Below are positions 31,266 through 40,172 of a stretch of 64,000 nucleotides of DNA, piece after piece; position 1 is the first letter of the stretch, and each line of letters starts with the position of its first letter. The notes beneath the pieces were generated by a model. The model searched no databases, was not told the DNA's origin, and saw nothing but the letters and a program-made list of their open reading frames with translations. The stretch is from Metaruminococcus_A sp964607135. Its GTDB lineage: Bacteria; Bacillota; Clostridia; Oscillospirales; Ruminococcaceae. The position numbers and the translations under genes are program-made. The stretch covers positions 1 to 64,000 of the forward strand of contig CAZSIV010000006.1 in the NCBI GenBank assembly GCA_964607135.1, written 5' to 3'.

Positions 31266-33809
31266 TCATTTCATGTATTTTTCCAAAACCCGGGTGATTT
31301 CCCGCATGTCGATCGGCTTGGCGATGTGGGCGTTCATCCCGTGCTCAATACTTTTTTTGATATCTTCTGAAAAAGCGTCCGCCGTCATAGCGATAATGGG
31401 GAGATTCGCATCCTCCCGCTCCAGAGCCCGGATGGTTGAGGAAGCCTCGTACCCCGTCATGATCGGCATCCGGATATCCATCAGGATCAAATCGTAATGC
31501 CCAATAGGCGACTGCTCGAATTTCTCCACACAGACCTTTCCGTTCTCAGCGCGCTCCAGCTCCAGCCCCAGGTCGGAGAGCAGTTCCTCGGCGATTTCCC
31601 AGTTCAGGTCGTTGTCCTCTGCGAGAAGAACCCGTTTTCCATTGAAATCCACCTTCTGTTCCGAGGGCAGCTCCTGGGATTTGCCGGAATCCGCATACGG
31701 CTTTAAACCGTAAAACAGGGTGGATTTAAAGAGTGGTTTGGAGATAAAGCCGCTGATCCCCGCCGCACGGGCCTCGCTCTCGATTTCGCTCCAATCGTAG
31801 GCGGAGATCAGGAGGATCGGGACATTGTCCCCCATCTCTTTGCGCAGCTCCCGGGCCGTCTGGATTCCGTCCATTGTCGGCAGCTTCCAATCGAGGAGGA
31901 TAATGTGATAGTCGTCATGCTTTTTATGGCGTTCGTCCACCATCTTAATCGCGGTTTCACCGTCCAGAGACCATTCCGCATGAACGCCAATGTCTTTAAG
32001 CGAGTTCACCGTGCTTAGGCAGAGCTGCTCGTCGTCATCCACCACCAGCATATTCCACTCCGGCAGCACCATATCCTCTTCCATGACGGCCGCCTTTTCG
32101 AGGTCGAGCGTCACGTGGAATTCCGTCCCCTTGCCAAGCTCGCTTTGGATGTCGATGGTACCGCCCATCGCATCCACGATGTACTTGGTAATCGCCATCC
32201 CCAGCCCGGTTCCTTCTGTCTTGCGGACGCGGGTGCTGTCTTCCCGGGTGAAAGAGTCGAAAATCTTTTTCTGGAACTCCGGCGACATCCCGATTCCGCT
32301 GTCCTTTACCCGCAGATGGATCCGCACATAATCCTCGCCGCGAGGAGAAGGCTCCTCGTAGACATCCATCCGGATGACTCCGCCCTCCGGCGTGAATTTG
32401 ATGGCGTTCGAGAGGAAGTTGATCAGTACCTGATTGAGCCGCACACTGTCGCAGAGGACATTTTCCGCCGAGATGTTGTGGATCGAGACATCAAATTGCT
32501 GATTTTTCGTTTTAACCTGCGGCTGCACAATGTTCACGATGCTGTCCATCACTTCCCGCAGGGAAACCTGATCCATATTGAGGGTCATCTTTCCGCTCTC
32601 GATCTTGGACATGTCCAGCACATCGTTGATCAGCCCAAGCAGGTGTTTGCTGGACAGGGTGATCTTTTTCAGGCAGTTCTGCACCTGCTGCCGGTTGCCG
32701 ATATTAGCGGTGGCAATCGCCGTCATCCCGACGATAGCGTTCATCGGCGTGCGGATGTCGTGGCTCATATTGGAAAGGAATTCACTTTTTGCTTTATTGG
32801 CGGATTCCGCCTCCGCCCGGGCTTTTTCCAATTCACGGATTTGCAGCCGAGTCAGCTGGAAATATTTTACAAAGACCACCAGCAGTGCCAGCAATACGAT
32901 CGCCCCGCCGCCTAAGACCATGTAAATCCACTGGCTGCTCAGGTTGCCCACTAAAACGTTGAGCTCGCCGTACGGCATGATTGTAACCAGGTACCACTCG
33001 GAATAAGGCAGCGGATTACAGTACAGATGCCGCCACTCTCCGTTGGACTTCAACATGGTGGAATAGTCCCTGCGCTCCGCCATCGCCTCTGCCAATTCAG
33101 TCACATATTCGTCCGGGCTCTTTCCGTTGGACTCTTCAAACACTTCTTTGATCCGGTCAAAATAATTGTCGCGCACCGCTTCGCCGCTGCGGATGACGAA
33201 GCTGCCGTCGCGCCGGATCACGTGGGAATAGGTCAGGGAATTTTCCTTCTGCTCCAGGGAGAGGATGGTTTTGAAATAATCGATGGGGATTTCCGCGACC
33301 AAAGCGGTACATTCCTCTCCATTTTCCATCGGGTATTCCGAAGAAACGCCGAGCAGGACGGTCTCCTCCCCTTTCGCGTTCGTGCCGACCGCCACCTTCT
33401 TTTCCCCGTTGTTCATCGAGGTCAGGAATGGTTCCGGATCGGTCACTTTGACCGGATCGCCGTAAATCATCTCGAATTTTCCGTCCCTGGAGTAGAGGGA
33501 GAGGCTCGTGAATCCCCGGGCTTGCGCGCTGTAAGCCAATCGCTCGCGCAGAGCCTTATAATCCATATTCTCCTTAATCGGGTTATCCTCCACCAAGGAT
33601 TCCACATGGGACAACCGGTAATCGATTGTCGTTTCGAAATGCATCGTCGTCCGCTTGCTCATTCCGGTCATATAGATGCCGCCTACATCGGTAATCGTCT
33701 CCATACTCCTCTTGTTCATAAAAAGCGCCAGAAAAGTAAAGATGACGCCGCACAGAGCCAATACCGAAACGAGGCTTACCACCAAAAAGCGAGTTGTTTT
33801 CGTCTTCAC
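31266..33809 (-). CDS. hybrid sensor histidine kinase with two receiver domains
   Basis: The 847-residue protein has TM1 (about 7-31), an extracellular double-Cache-like sensor region (about 35-285), TM2 (about 295-315), HisKA with the phosphorylated His in SNMSHDIRTPMNAIVG (about 352), an HATPase domain (NAIKFT; DSGIGM; GTGLGMAI), then two receivers: VVDDDEQL...LLDWKLPTMDG (about 590-705) and LAEDNDLNWE...LMDIRMPIMTG (about 735-847). There is no HPt domain inside, so phosphate must pass to the separate HPt protein encoded just upstream. GTG start after GGAAAGGAA. The signal is unknown. Confidence 0.95.
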   Translation of the reverse strand: MKTKTTRFLVVSLVSVLALCGVIFTFLALFMNKRSMETITDVGGIYMTGMSKRTTMHFETTIDYRLSHVESLVEDNPIKENMDYKALRERLAYSAQARGFTSLSLYSRDGKFEMIYGDPVKVTDPEPFLTSMNNGEKKVAVGTNAKGEETVLLGVSSEYPMENGEECTALVAEIPIDYFKTILSLEQKENSLTYSHVIRRDGSFVIRSGEAVRDNYFDRIKEVFEESNGKSPDEYVTELAEAMAERRDYSTMLKSNGEWRHLYCNPLPYSEWYLVTIMPYGELNVLVGNLSSQWIYMVLGGGAIVLLALLVVFVKYFQLTRLQIRELEKARAEAESANKAKSEFLSNMSHDIRTPMNAIVGMTAIATANIGNRQQVQNCLKKITLSSKHLLGLINDVLDMSKIESGKMTLNMDQVSLREVMDSIVNIVQPQVKTKNQQFDVSIHNISAENVLCDSVRLNQVLINFLSNAIKFTPEGGVIRMDVYEEPSPRGEDYVRIHLRVKDSGIGMSPEFQKKIFDSFTREDSTRVRKTEGTGLGMAITKYIVDAMGGTIDIQSELGKGTEFHVTLDLEKAAVMEEDMVLPEWNMLVVDDDEQLCLSTVNSLKDIGVHAEWSLDGETAIKMVDERHKKHDDYHIILLDWKLPTMDGIQTARELRKEMGDNVPILLISAYDWSEIESEARAAGISGFISKPLFKSTLFYGLKPYADSGKSQELPSEQKVDFNGKRVLLAEDNDLNWEIAEELLSDLGLELERAENGKVCVEKFEQSPIGHYDLILMDIRMPIMTGYEASSTIRALEREDANLPIIAMTADAFSEDIKKSIEHGMNAHIAKPIDMREITRVLEKYMK

Positions 33810-33834
33810 GTTTTATTCCTTTCCATCAACATTT

Positions 33835-34203
33835 TTACACTGAACTTTCCAGCGTTTCCCGCAGCGCCTGGATCGCCGCCGCCGTCTGCCGGTAGTCCGC
33901 CGCCGTCTGCTCAAACAGGCCGGGGGCTTCCTCACTCCAGCCGGAGCGGAGCGCCTCGGTCAAACGGCTGCTGGATTCGAGCAGCCGGGTAAAGCCCAAA
34001 TTCTGGCAGACGCCCTTGATGGTGTGGGCAGCGCGGAACGCCTCTTCATAATTTTTTTCCTCCACCGACCTGCAAAGCAGGTCAAAGCTCGGGTCGTCGA
34101 GAAACTTTAAAACAAACTTCTGAACGAGCCTGTCGCTCCGCAGACGGGAGACCGCATCGGTGTAATCCCCCTCGAGCGCCTGATAACACTCCTGCAACGT
34201 CAT
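33835..34203 (-). CDS. histidine phosphotransfer (HPt) protein
   Basis: A 122-residue helical bundle with the HPt signature AAHTIKGVCQNLGF (His at about residue 62). It relays phosphate between receiver domains. It lies between the c-di-GMP enzyme gene and the hybrid kinase gene and overlaps the former by four bases (ATGA). Most likely it carries phosphate from the kinase's receivers to the receiver of the HD-GYP/GGDEF protein or back (inference). Confidence 0.93.
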   Translation of the reverse strand: MTLQECYQALEGDYTDAVSRLRSDRLVQKFVLKFLDDPSFDLLCRSVEEKNYEEAFRAAHTIKGVCQNLGFTRLLESSSRLTEALRSGWSEEAPGLFEQTAADYRQTAAAIQALRETLESSV

Positions 34204-36353
34204 TCTTTTTTTCCTCCTTGTTCCGCCGGCTCGGTTTCTTCGCCGTTAATCGGCGAAATCGCCGAAAGCATCTTTTTCATCGTATCATTGTAAAAACAGT
34301 ACTGCCCGCGGCCGGAGCGCTTGACGGTATAAAGCGCCTGATCCGCTGCGTGAAACAGGTCTTCGTAATCCGTCCCCACTTCCTCCGTTTCGGCAATCCC
34401 CATGCTCACCGAGAGGTTGAAATCCTCGAACTTGCCGACAAGGGAGGAAAAAATCCTTCGAATGACCGGCTCAAGCTCCATTTTATACTCTAGGAAGATT
34501 AAGAATTCATCCCCGCCGACCCGGGCCGCGATGTCCCCGCTCCGGATGCTCTGGCGCAGCTTTTCAGCCATAAAGGTCAGAACCCGGTCGCCGAAGATAT
34601 GCCCATAGGTGTCGTTGGCGGATTTGAAGTGATCCAGGTCGAAGATGACCAGCGCAAACCTTCCGCCGGCGTGCTCCTCCATCCGCTCAACAATCCGCTT
34701 TTTTGCGCTGGCATGGTTTAAAAGGCCGGTCAGAGAATCCCTTGTCGCCATGGCTTCCAGCGTGGAGAGCTTGGTTCGGGAATCGTGGATGTCGATCGCC
34801 TTCCCGATCACGCCTGTATAAGAGGACGATTCGTCGTTCCAGATCACCCGCGCAATAATCCTGAACCAGCGCAGCTCCCCATCGCATTTAAGCTGGTACT
34901 CGTAGGTCACCGTCGGCTGCTTCGGCGTAGCTTTTTGGAGCGCTTCCAGCAGACCCTGAAAGCTTTCCCCGCTGAAAAGGCCCATCGCTTTTTTATTGTT
35001 CATCGGGTCTATGATGGTCTCATCCAGCCCCAGCTGTTCGGCGCCCCAGGCGGAGATTGTGACCATCGGCGGCGCCGCAGTGTATTCGAACTGGATTTCG
35101 TGAGACATATCGGCAAAAAAGTTGTACTTCATCCGCTCGTGCTCCAGCAGCTGCAGGGTTCGCTCCGACGCGGTCAGCTCCCCGTGGCGGAGCATCTCCT
35201 CGGCCACGCTGCGCATCTCCTGCTGGTTGGTGCGGGCGGGGGTGTCTTCGTCCAATTCGTCCTGGATGCTGTCGGCGATATCGATCAGGCACTCGAGCAC
35301 CTGGGGGTTGAAGGCGCCGCACTGCCCTTTGAGGATCATCTGGATCGCCTCGCTGTGCGGGATGGCCTTTTTATAGACCCGCTCGCTGGTCAGCGCGTCA
35401 TAGACGTCGGCTAACGCTACGATCTGGGCTGAAATCGGGATTTCATCCCCTTTGAGCCCATCCGGGTATCCCCGCCCGTCGTACCGCTCGTGATGCCAGC
35501 GGCAGATTTCATAAGCGATCCTGACAAGCGGCTGTTCCTGGTAGACCGGCAGCTCCTTGAGCATGTTGGCGCCGATTTCGGCGTGGGTTTTCATCACCGC
35601 GAATTCTTCGTCGGTCAGCTTGCCGGGTTTGTTTAAAATCTCTTCTGCGATGCAGATCTTCCCTATATCATGAAGGGCGGAAGCCGTACTGATGAGGGAG
35701 ATGTCGGTCAGGGAAAGCTGATACCGCTTCGTCTTCTGCACCAGGCTTTTCAGCAAAAGTTCGGTCAAAATATGTACACGGCGGACATGCTGCCCGCTTT
35801 CTCCGTTGCGGAACTCCACGATACAGCTGAGGATGTCGATCATCAGGTTGCCGCGCTGCACCTTTTCATAAATCTGATCCGCCACCATCCCGATCAGCTT
35901 TTTCTGCTTTGCGTAAAGCAGGATGGTGTTGACCACCCGGCGGTGGACGATCAGCGCGTCGAAGGGGCGGCTGATAAAGTCGGTGCAGCCGAGCTCATAG
36001 GCGCGTTCCACATGGGCCGAGCCGCTCTCGGAGGAAATCATGATCACCGGGATATCCTCGATCCAACGGTCTTTATTCATCATCGTCAAAACGCCGAAGC
36101 CGTCCAGCTCCGGCATGACGATATCGAGCAGGACGAGGGAGAGCTCCGCTCCGTACTTCTGGATAACCGCCAGCGCCTCCAGCCCGTTTTCGGCTTCGAT
36201 GATTTCATATTCGTCTCCCAGCATATCCGCCAAGATCGAACGGTTCATCTCTGAATCATCTGCAACCAAGATTTTCTGCTTGAACTGCTGATCTTCACTC
36301 AACCGGAACACATCCTCACACAAAATGAACTCACCCGGAAAACACTGTTTCAT
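34200..36353 (-). CDS. response regulator with HD-GYP and GGDEF domains
   Basis: The 717-residue protein has a receiver (about 27-145; LLDIVMPELDG), an HD-GYP phosphodiesterase (about 165-355; ALHDIGKI, HHERYDGRGYPDGL), a PAS-like domain (about 415-540) and a GGDEF cyclase (about 550-690; ARVGGDEFLIF). The product-inhibition I-site RSGD lies five residues before GGDEF. All key residues for both making and breaking c-di-GMP are present. The ATG at 36353 has GGAGG directly against it; a TTG at 36302 after GAGG would give a start closer to the receiver. It is first in the operon with HPt and the hybrid kinase. Confidence 0.95.
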   Translation of the reverse strand: MKQCFPGEFILCEDVFRLSEDQQFKQKILVADDSEMNRSILADMLGDEYEIIEAENGLEALAVIQKYGAELSLVLLDIVMPELDGFGVLTMMNKDRWIEDIPVIMISSESGSAHVERAYELGCTDFISRPFDALIVHRRVVNTILLYAKQKKLIGMVADQIYEKVQRGNLMIDILSCIVEFRNGESGQHVRRVHILTELLLKSLVQKTKRYQLSLTDISLISTASALHDIGKICIAEEILNKPGKLTDEEFAVMKTHAEIGANMLKELPVYQEQPLVRIAYEICRWHHERYDGRGYPDGLKGDEIPISAQIVALADVYDALTSERVYKKAIPHSEAIQMILKGQCGAFNPQVLECLIDIADSIQDELDEDTPARTNQQEMRSVAEEMLRHGELTASERTLQLLEHERMKYNFFADMSHEIQFEYTAAPPMVTISAWGAEQLGLDETIIDPMNNKKAMGLFSGESFQGLLEALQKATPKQPTVTYEYQLKCDGELRWFRIIARVIWNDESSSYTGVIGKAIDIHDSRTKLSTLEAMATRDSLTGLLNHASAKKRIVERMEEHAGGRFALVIFDLDHFKSANDTYGHIFGDRVLTFMAEKLRQSIRSGDIAARVGGDEFLIFLEYKMELEPVIRRIFSSLVGKFEDFNLSVSMGIAETEEVGTDYEDLFHAADQALYTVKRSGRGQYCFYNDTMKKMLSAISPINGEETEPAEQGGKKE

Positions 36354-36441
36354 CCTCCGCCGAAACCAGGTGTTTCAGCGGAAAATCGATCTCTGCATTC
36401 CGCCGTGGATAAAAGCAACATAAAACATCTTATTTTTAGAT

Positions 36442-36470
36442 ATTTTACCATAGAAAAAACAAAACAGCAA
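36442..36470 (-). promoter_or_regulatory. promoter of the c-di-GMP phosphorelay operon
   Basis: Minus-strand TTGCTG (36465-36470), 17-base spacer, TAAAAT (36442-36447). The rest of 36354-36564 holds no gene. Confidence 0.7.
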
Positions 36471-36564
36471 GGCCGGACGATCAGGATTTTTCTCCTGCCG
36501 CATCCGGCCCGCTTCAATCGCATCAAAACGCCCTTTTCCGGTTCGATCCCCGCCGAGGCCGGGC

Positions 36565-37410
36565 TCAATTCCCCGCGGCGGCTGAACTGTGCTCCCGCGC
36601 CCGGGAACCCTCTTTTTCCTGCTTTAGGCAATCTTCCCGCCAGGGGAGGGAGTGCTCGTCGAAATAATCGCTCATCCGCTCGTAGCAGCGGAACATCATG
36701 TCGTCGATCTCCGCCTTGGCCTTCCGGCTCAGGTCGGGGTAGATCGGCTCGAGAACCGTCAGGGTAGGGAGCGGCCTGCGGTTTAAGAGCTTCCGCAGCC
36801 CCTTCCGCTCCCGGAAGGTGATGACCATCGGGACGACGGGGACGCAGCCGTCGTAGGCGTACTTGAAGGCGCCGCGGTGGAATTTCCGGATCCCTTTGAG
36901 GTAATAGGGGTAGAGAATCCCCTCGGGATAGACGTGGACGTAATTCCCACGGGCCAAAAGCTCTTTAATGACGCCGTTGAAGACGCGGAGCGCCTTGGGG
37001 GTTTCAGGAATCGGCAGCCCGCCGCAGGCTTTGATCAGCCACCGCAGGCCCGCCAGCTCCAGGTTGGTTTTAACAGTCGGGTAGTAGAGATTCTTCGGGG
37101 CGATCGCCTGGACGACAAAGGAACAGTCCAGCCCCTGGACATGGTTGCAGACCGTGACCGCGCCGCCCGGGATCTCTTTGAAATTTTCCCTGCCCCTGAC
37201 CCGGAAGCCGTAAAACAGCCGGTTGTAGCAGAAGAAGATCCCCACCGCCCCCATTTTGACGATATAGGACAGAAAACGGCTGAGCTTCCGCCGCGGGATA
37301 AAGCGATAGTGTTCATCCACCTCGACGTGGAACGGCTTCCACAGGTGGACCGGCCCTTCCGCCCCCGACGGCGCTTCCTCGAGCGGCGTATGCGGATGCT
37401 CCAGCGACAT
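36565..37410 (-). CDS. plsC: 1-acyl-sn-glycerol-3-phosphate acyltransferase (PlsC family)
   Basis: A 281-residue membrane-associated acyltransferase that adds the second acyl chain in phosphatidic acid synthesis. It shows the catalytic NHVQGLD (NHx4D, about residue 89), the glycerol-phosphate binding VYPEGILYP (about 160) and the PVVPMVI strand. One hydrophobic stretch (about 48-66) anchors it. The N-terminal 40 residues and C-terminal charged tail are longer than in minimal PlsC proteins. AAAGGAGG precedes the ATG. It is preceded on the same strand by a serine hydrolase gene; no clear functional link. Confidence 0.93.
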   Translation of the reverse strand: MSLEHPHTPLEEAPSGAEGPVHLWKPFHVEVDEHYRFIPRRKLSRFLSYIVKMGAVGIFFCYNRLFYGFRVRGRENFKEIPGGAVTVCNHVQGLDCSFVVQAIAPKNLYYPTVKTNLELAGLRWLIKACGGLPIPETPKALRVFNGVIKELLARGNYVHVYPEGILYPYYLKGIRKFHRGAFKYAYDGCVPVVPMVITFRERKGLRKLLNRRPLPTLTVLEPIYPDLSRKAKAEIDDMMFRCYERMSDYFDEHSLPWREDCLKQEKEGSRAREHSSAAAGN

Positions 37411-37506
37411 CCCGCGTTCCTCCTTTCAATCCGTTTTCATCCGACGCGTAACGCCGCGCCGACGGCGGGGGCCTTCCCCCAGCCCTCAAAATTCACATTC
37501 CGCCGC

Positions 37507-38667
37507 TCACTCGATACAGCCGTAGGCGACGGCCCGCACCCGATGGTGGTGGTACTGCTCGTTATTCGGGACGGTCTGGTGCAGGTAGATCACCGACACC
37601 CCTTCGGACGGGTCGATCGACGCCCAGGTTCCCGCCATCCCGGTCCAGCCGAATTCGCCGACCGAGAGGTTTGCAACTCCCGCCGGATTCATCATGGTGC
37701 GGACGCCGAGCCCGTAGCCGTACCCTTCGTTATAGGAGTCGGCAAAATCCTTCATCTGGGCAGGGCTGAGCATGTTGCTCCGCATGAGGTCGATCGTCTT
37801 CCGGCCGATGATCCGCCGCCCCTCGGGGGAGACGCCCCCGTTTGCCAGCATCTGGGCGAATTTCGTATAATCCCGCGCCGTGCTGAACAGCCCCGCGCCG
37901 CCGCCCTCGTAAGCCGCGCCGGGCAGAAGGTTTTCGTCCCCCGGGGCGGGGATCGCCGTAAAGGAGCCGTCCTCCTCCGGGCGGTACATCTTGACCATCC
38001 GCGCCTCGATATCGCCGAAGTAGCGGTAGCCGGTGCTCCCCATCCCAAGCGGCTCAAACAGCTCTTTGCGGAGGAATTCGCCCACCGTCATCCCGGCGGT
38101 CTTTTCGATCAGCGCCGCGACCATCTCGTGCCCGAAGCCATAGCTCCACTGGGTGCCGGGATCGTACCGGACAGGGACTTCCGCCATGGCGCGGACATCG
38201 TCCTGCAAGGTGTATTTCCCCTTTGCCGCAAGCGCCTCCCGCACCCTGCGCATCTCCCGCTCGGTGACGGAATCGCCGGAGGGGTAGGGCAGGCCCACCG
38301 CCATGTTGAAGGCGTCCCGCACCAGCATCGGGCTTTTGGCCGGGCGGATATTCACCTCCCCGTTGGGCAGGGTCTCTGCGACCTGGGTGCTGTGGTACTC
38401 GGGGAAATAGTTGTAATAGGGCTCGTTTAACAGGAATTTCCCCCGCTCGAACTGGATCATCGCCGCTGTGCAGACGATGACCTTGGTCATCGAGTAGAGG
38501 CGGTAGACGGTATCAGCCGTGACAGGACGGCCCGTTTCGAGGTCGGCGGCGCCGTAGTACCCCTCGTAAAGCAGCTTCCCGCGCTGTGCGACCACACAGC
38601 CGCACCCCGGGACGGTCGAGCCTGCGAACTGCTGGAGCAGCCGGTCGAGATCAGTGAATTTTGCCAT
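37507..38667 (-). CDS. serine hydrolase of the beta-lactamase/class C family
   Basis: A 386-residue penicillin-binding-protein-like hydrolase. The SxxK motif is SMTK (about residue 67), WSYGFGHE (about 175) supplies the Tyr of the second motif, and GEFGWTGMAGTW (about 345) stands in for the KTG/HxG motif, as in esterase-type members. There is no signal peptide, which argues for a cytoplasmic esterase rather than a true beta-lactamase. AGGAGG lies before the ATG and a clear promoter upstream. The natural substrate is unknown. Confidence 0.92.
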   Translation of the reverse strand: MAKFTDLDRLLQQFAGSTVPGCGCVVAQRGKLLYEGYYGAADLETGRPVTADTVYRLYSMTKVIVCTAAMIQFERGKFLLNEPYYNYFPEYHSTQVAETLPNGEVNIRPAKSPMLVRDAFNMAVGLPYPSGDSVTEREMRRVREALAAKGKYTLQDDVRAMAEVPVRYDPGTQWSYGFGHEMVAALIEKTAGMTVGEFLRKELFEPLGMGSTGYRYFGDIEARMVKMYRPEEDGSFTAIPAPGDENLLPGAAYEGGGAGLFSTARDYTKFAQMLANGGVSPEGRRIIGRKTIDLMRSNMLSPAQMKDFADSYNEGYGYGLGVRTMMNPAGVANLSVGEFGWTGMAGTWASIDPSEGVSVIYLHQTVPNNEQYHHHRVRAVAYGCIE

Positions 38668-38707
38668 GGTTCAAACCTCCTGTTATCATTGTATTGGTTT
38701 TATATAA

Positions 38708-38736
38708 AGTATAGCACCGGAAGCGGCGGGAAACAA
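38708..38736 (-). promoter_or_regulatory. sigma-A promoter of the serine hydrolase gene
   Basis: Minus-strand TTGTTT (38731-38736), 17-base spacer, TATACT (38708-38713). Confidence 0.75.
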
Positions 38737-38768
38737 GAGCGGATTCTTGCGGAGCGGCCCGGGATTGG

Positions 38769-38888
38769 GTATAATAACCGCAGAACGGTTATTATACTTA
38801 AACTTATGGCCAGGACGATCCACTCGCATAGCTTGCTCCCGTCCTAATGGCCAATTATACCATTTCGGCTTTGCCTCTATGGTATAAT
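38769..38888. repeat. nested palindromes with TATAAT arms upstream of the TtcA-like gene
   Basis: Three inverted repeats in 120 bases: GTATAATAACCG/CGGTTATTATAC (38769-38780 and 38786-38797), TGGCCAGGACG with CGTCCTAATGGCCA (38807-38817 and 38840-38853, three extra bases), and ATTATACCAT/ATGGTATAAT (38854-38863 and 38879-38888). The last copy, followed by AACGG, is also an inverted partner of the first. Several hold -10-like TATAAT boxes on both strands. It may be a small mobile palindrome or an overlapping set of promoters. Confidence 0.7.
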
Positions 38889-38909
38889 AACGGTGAGGTG
38901 GAAAACGAT

Positions 38910-39662
38910 ATGCAGAAGATGCTCGGATACATGCGCAAGGCGGTTCAGGAATTCGACCTGATCCAGGACGGGGACAGGATCGCGGTGGGGGTTTCGGGCG
39001 GGAAGGACTCGGTCGTCCTCCTGACCGGGCTGTCGATGCTCCGGCGGTTCATCGGGATCGAGTACGAGCTCCTCGCGGTCACCCTCGACCCTCATTTCGG
39101 CGGCAAGGCGGGGGATTACGCCGCCCTGCGCGCCCACTGCGAGGCGCTCGGGGTGCCCTATCTTGTCAAGGACACCCACATCGGGGAGATCGTCTTCGAC
39201 ATCCGGAAGGAGTCCAATCCATGCAGCCTCTGCGCCCGGATGCGGCGGGGGGCACTCCACGACGCGGCAGTGGCGAACGGCTGCAACAAGATCGCGCTCG
39301 GGCATCATTTCGACGACGCGGTGGAGACTTTTATCATGAACCTGTTCAACGAGGGGCGGCTCGGCTGTTTCTCGCCGAAGAGCTACCTTTCCCGCAAGCA
39401 GCTCACCATGATCCGCCCGATGGTCTTCGCCCCGGAGAAGGAGGTGCGGCGGGCGGCGGCGCGGGCGGGGCTCCCGCTGGTGAAAAGCGAATGCCCAGCG
39501 GACGGCGTGACCGCCCGGCAGGCGGCCAAGGACTTCCTCGCCGAGCGGGAGCGGCTCGACAAGGGGTTTAAAGAGCGGATTTTCGGCGCGATGCGCCGCG
39601 CCGGCCTCGACGGCTGGGGCGGAGTGCCTCCGCTGTCAATACGCGATTCGCAAACAGAGTAA
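38910..39662 (+). CDS. TtcA-like PP-loop ATPase (tRNA 2-thiolation family) with repeat-encoded tail
   Basis: A 250-residue adenine-nucleotide alpha hydrolase. The PP-loop is VGVSGGKDSVVLL (about residue 24), followed by the CxxC motif NPCSLCARMRRGAL (about 104) and GHHFDDAVETFIMNLF. This is the TtcA/TilS-like group that thiolates tRNA cytidine or related bases, using an Fe-S cluster held by the cysteines. The ATG at 38910 follows GAGGTGG. The family part ends about GLDGWG; the last 12-13 residues (VPPLSIRDSQTE) and the stop codon are encoded by repeat cluster 8. It may be functional, as the catalytic core is intact. Confidence 0.92.
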   Translation: MQKMLGYMRKAVQEFDLIQDGDRIAVGVSGGKDSVVLLTGLSMLRRFIGIEYELLAVTLDPHFGGKAGDYAALRAHCEALGVPYLVKDTHIGEIVFDIRKESNPCSLCARMRRGALHDAAVANGCNKIALGHHFDDAVETFIMNLFNEGRLGCFSPKSYLSRKQLTMIRPMVFAPEKEVRRAAARAGLPLVKSECPADGVTARQAAKDFLAERERLDKGFKERIFGAMRRAGLDGWGGVPPLSIRDSQTE

Positions 39663-40085
39663 ATAGCAGAGCTGATAACCCGCGAGATACGCTGGATATC
39701 GCCTATAAAATGCATCTCGCAGGTCCATTATTCAAAAACCGGTAAAACGTTGGTGTGCGAAATTGTCCCGCCGGGGTCACCCGGCGCGGCGGAGTGCATC
39801 CGCTCTCAATACGCAATTTCAGGTAATATCAGGCCTAACAGTTTGTAACCCGCGAAACATATGTTTCATACAGCGCGCCTCGCAGGGCGGAATGCTTCCG
39901 CCGTCAATACGCGATTCGCAAGTAGTACAAGATTTTCAAGTCCGTAGCCCGCGAGACGCGTTTGTCTTTTATATCATGTATCTTGCAGGTCTAAAACCCA
40001 AAAACCGGTGAAACATTGGTGTGCGAAGTACCAGCGGCGGTTCGCCGCCCCGTGAGGCACCTCGCAGGTTAATCACCTTTTGACC
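39613..40085. repeat. dispersed palindromic repeat cluster 8
   Basis: Plus orientation: B-units at about 39638-39687, 39808-39857 and 39905-39957; A-units at about 39716-39762 and 39981-40027, with truncated A starts at about 39877 and 40059. Linkers include GCGGAGTGCCTCCGC, CCGGGGTCACCCGG and GGCGGTTCGCCGCC. The first B-unit supplies the stop codon of the TtcA-like gene. No gene lies in the block. Confidence 0.87.
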
Positions 40086-40130
40086 GGCGGGACATCGGAG
40101 CTCTCTCATCCGACAGGTTCTATTTTTCGG

Positions 40131-40160
40131 TTGACAAACCTCTTCTTACTGTGGTAGACT
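40131..40160 (+). promoter_or_regulatory. promoter of the coiled-coil gene
   Basis: TTGACA (40131-40136), 18-base spacer, TAGACT (40155-40160). The predicted start would lie only a few bases before the coding region, giving a very short leader. Confidence 0.7.
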
Positions 40161-40172
40161 GTGACAAAAGAG

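Noticed and set aside
37507..38667. Beta-lactamase resistance gene
   Set aside because: There is no signal peptide and the third motif resembles esterase-type relatives rather than true beta-lactamases.
39613..40085. Integron attC sites as an explanation of the A/B units
   Set aside because: Although the units are folded hairpins with bulges, the conserved attC core pairs (RYYYAAC/GTTRRRY) are not seen, clusters do not separate gene cassettes, and no integrase is present.
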